Shown one piece after another: positions 47,278 through 47,468 of a DNA stretch of 47,468 nt. A program made the position numbers and the translations under genes. Below the pieces are notes generated by a model. The model did not search any database. It was not told the origin of the DNA and saw nothing but the letters and a program-made list of their open reading frames with translations. This DNA is from JAUYIW01 sp043818555. GTDB lineage: Bacteria > Patescibacteriota > Patescibacteriia > UBA9934. The stretch's first letter is position 1; each line of letters opens with the position of its first letter. The DNA lies in the NCBI GenBank assembly GCA_043818555.1, contig JBDRFP010000006.1, positions 1 through 47,468 on the forward strand, given 5' to 3'.

Positions 47278-47468
47278 ATGAAAAATCAATTTAACAAGAG
47301 AAGTTCGGGAAATCGAAAGGACAGCAGAGGCGGCTACAGTGGTGGCAAGAGTTTTGGCGGAAATGATTCATGGAAGCGCGGCGGCGGAAGCAACTCGCGA
47401 CCCAGCATGCATCGTGCAATTTGCGGCAAGTGCGACGAATCGTGCGAAGTGCCATTTAAGCCAAACGG
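47278..47468 (+). CDS. RG-rich zinc-ribbon protein, truncated by window edge
   Basis: 63 codons from ATG 47278 to the window end. The N-terminal ~45 residues are rich in Gly, Ser, Arg and Asn (GGYSGGKSFGGND, KRGGGSNSRP), like RNA-binding tails. HRAICGKCDESCEVPFKPNG then begins the CxxC...CEVPFKPxxGxxxxC zinc ribbon that is extremely common in Patescibacteria. The second Cys pair should lie just beyond the edge. No Shine-Dalgarno. Probable nucleic-acid binding; exact role unknown. Confidence 0.85.
   Translation, partial: MKNQFNKRSSGNRKDSRGGYSGGKSFGGNDSWKRGGGSNSRPSMHRAICGKCDESCEVPFKPN

Overview
The window looks like a chromosome segment from a Candidate Phyla Radiation (Patescibacteria) bacterium. 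Supporting signs are compact, mostly single-domain housekeeping genes, short intergenic gaps, and families typical of that group: a DUF5671-type membrane protein, a very large FN3/peptidoglycan-binding surface protein, FN3 and Cys-rich envelope proteins, and at the right edge a CxxC zinc-ribbon protein with the CEVPFKP signature. No rRNA, tRNA, CRISPR array, prophage or transposase was recognised. The lineage call is inference from gene content, not from a marker phylogeny.

Layout. 1-1900: a truncated minus-strand gene, then about 1 kb without protein genes that holds palindromic repeats and two candidate structured RNAs. 1913-7519: housekeeping run rsmI-metG-cvpA-hypothetical-tatD (all minus), with a DUF3179 gene next to it. 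7600-10513: superoxide dismutase, glutaredoxin, leucyl aminopeptidase and a 39-residue basic protein. 10667-15300: a 780-residue unknown protein sharing its tail architecture with the left-edge gene, a P-loop kinase-like protein and two unknowns. 15430-21650: RRM protein, pyrD-pyrC, a SpoU-type RNA methyltransferase, DUF5671 and DUF6629 membrane proteins, and PRPP synthetase. 21700-27660: ArsR regulator, YbjQ, small membrane proteins and a three-gene surface-protein block. 27740-32364: a palindrome array, then a compact [NiFe]-hydrogenase locus. 32400-33600: RelE/Phd toxin-antitoxin pair and a small unknown gene. 33760-38431: cation efflux transporter, DMT transporter and membrane proteins. 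38572-43032: giant surface protein. 43215-47468: DEAD-box helicase and cold-shock protein (convergent), a third candidate RNA, a methyltransferase-like gene, a SET-domain gene and the zinc-ribbon gene.

Two styles of expression signal are visible. One set (left-edge gene, 780-aa gene, kinase-like gene, pyrDC, prs, and the genes at 27239, 33262 and 37586) forms self-contained units: a TTGAC-type -35, exactly 17 bp, a -10, nearly always a clear AGGAG-type ribosome site, GC-rich codons, and a hairpin plus T-tract right after the stop. Most other genes lack a Shine-Dalgarno, and several (18019, 20451, 37512, 43215) have the -10 box so close to the ATG that the mRNA should be leaderless.

Best candidates for undescribed biology: the 1148-1553 RNA; the compact hydrogenase, whose small subunit has only four cysteines in a NuoB-like CC...C...C layout; the hydrogenase protease gene whose start and stop both lie in copies of a dispersed repeat; and the ~92-bp-period palindrome array at 27742-27953.
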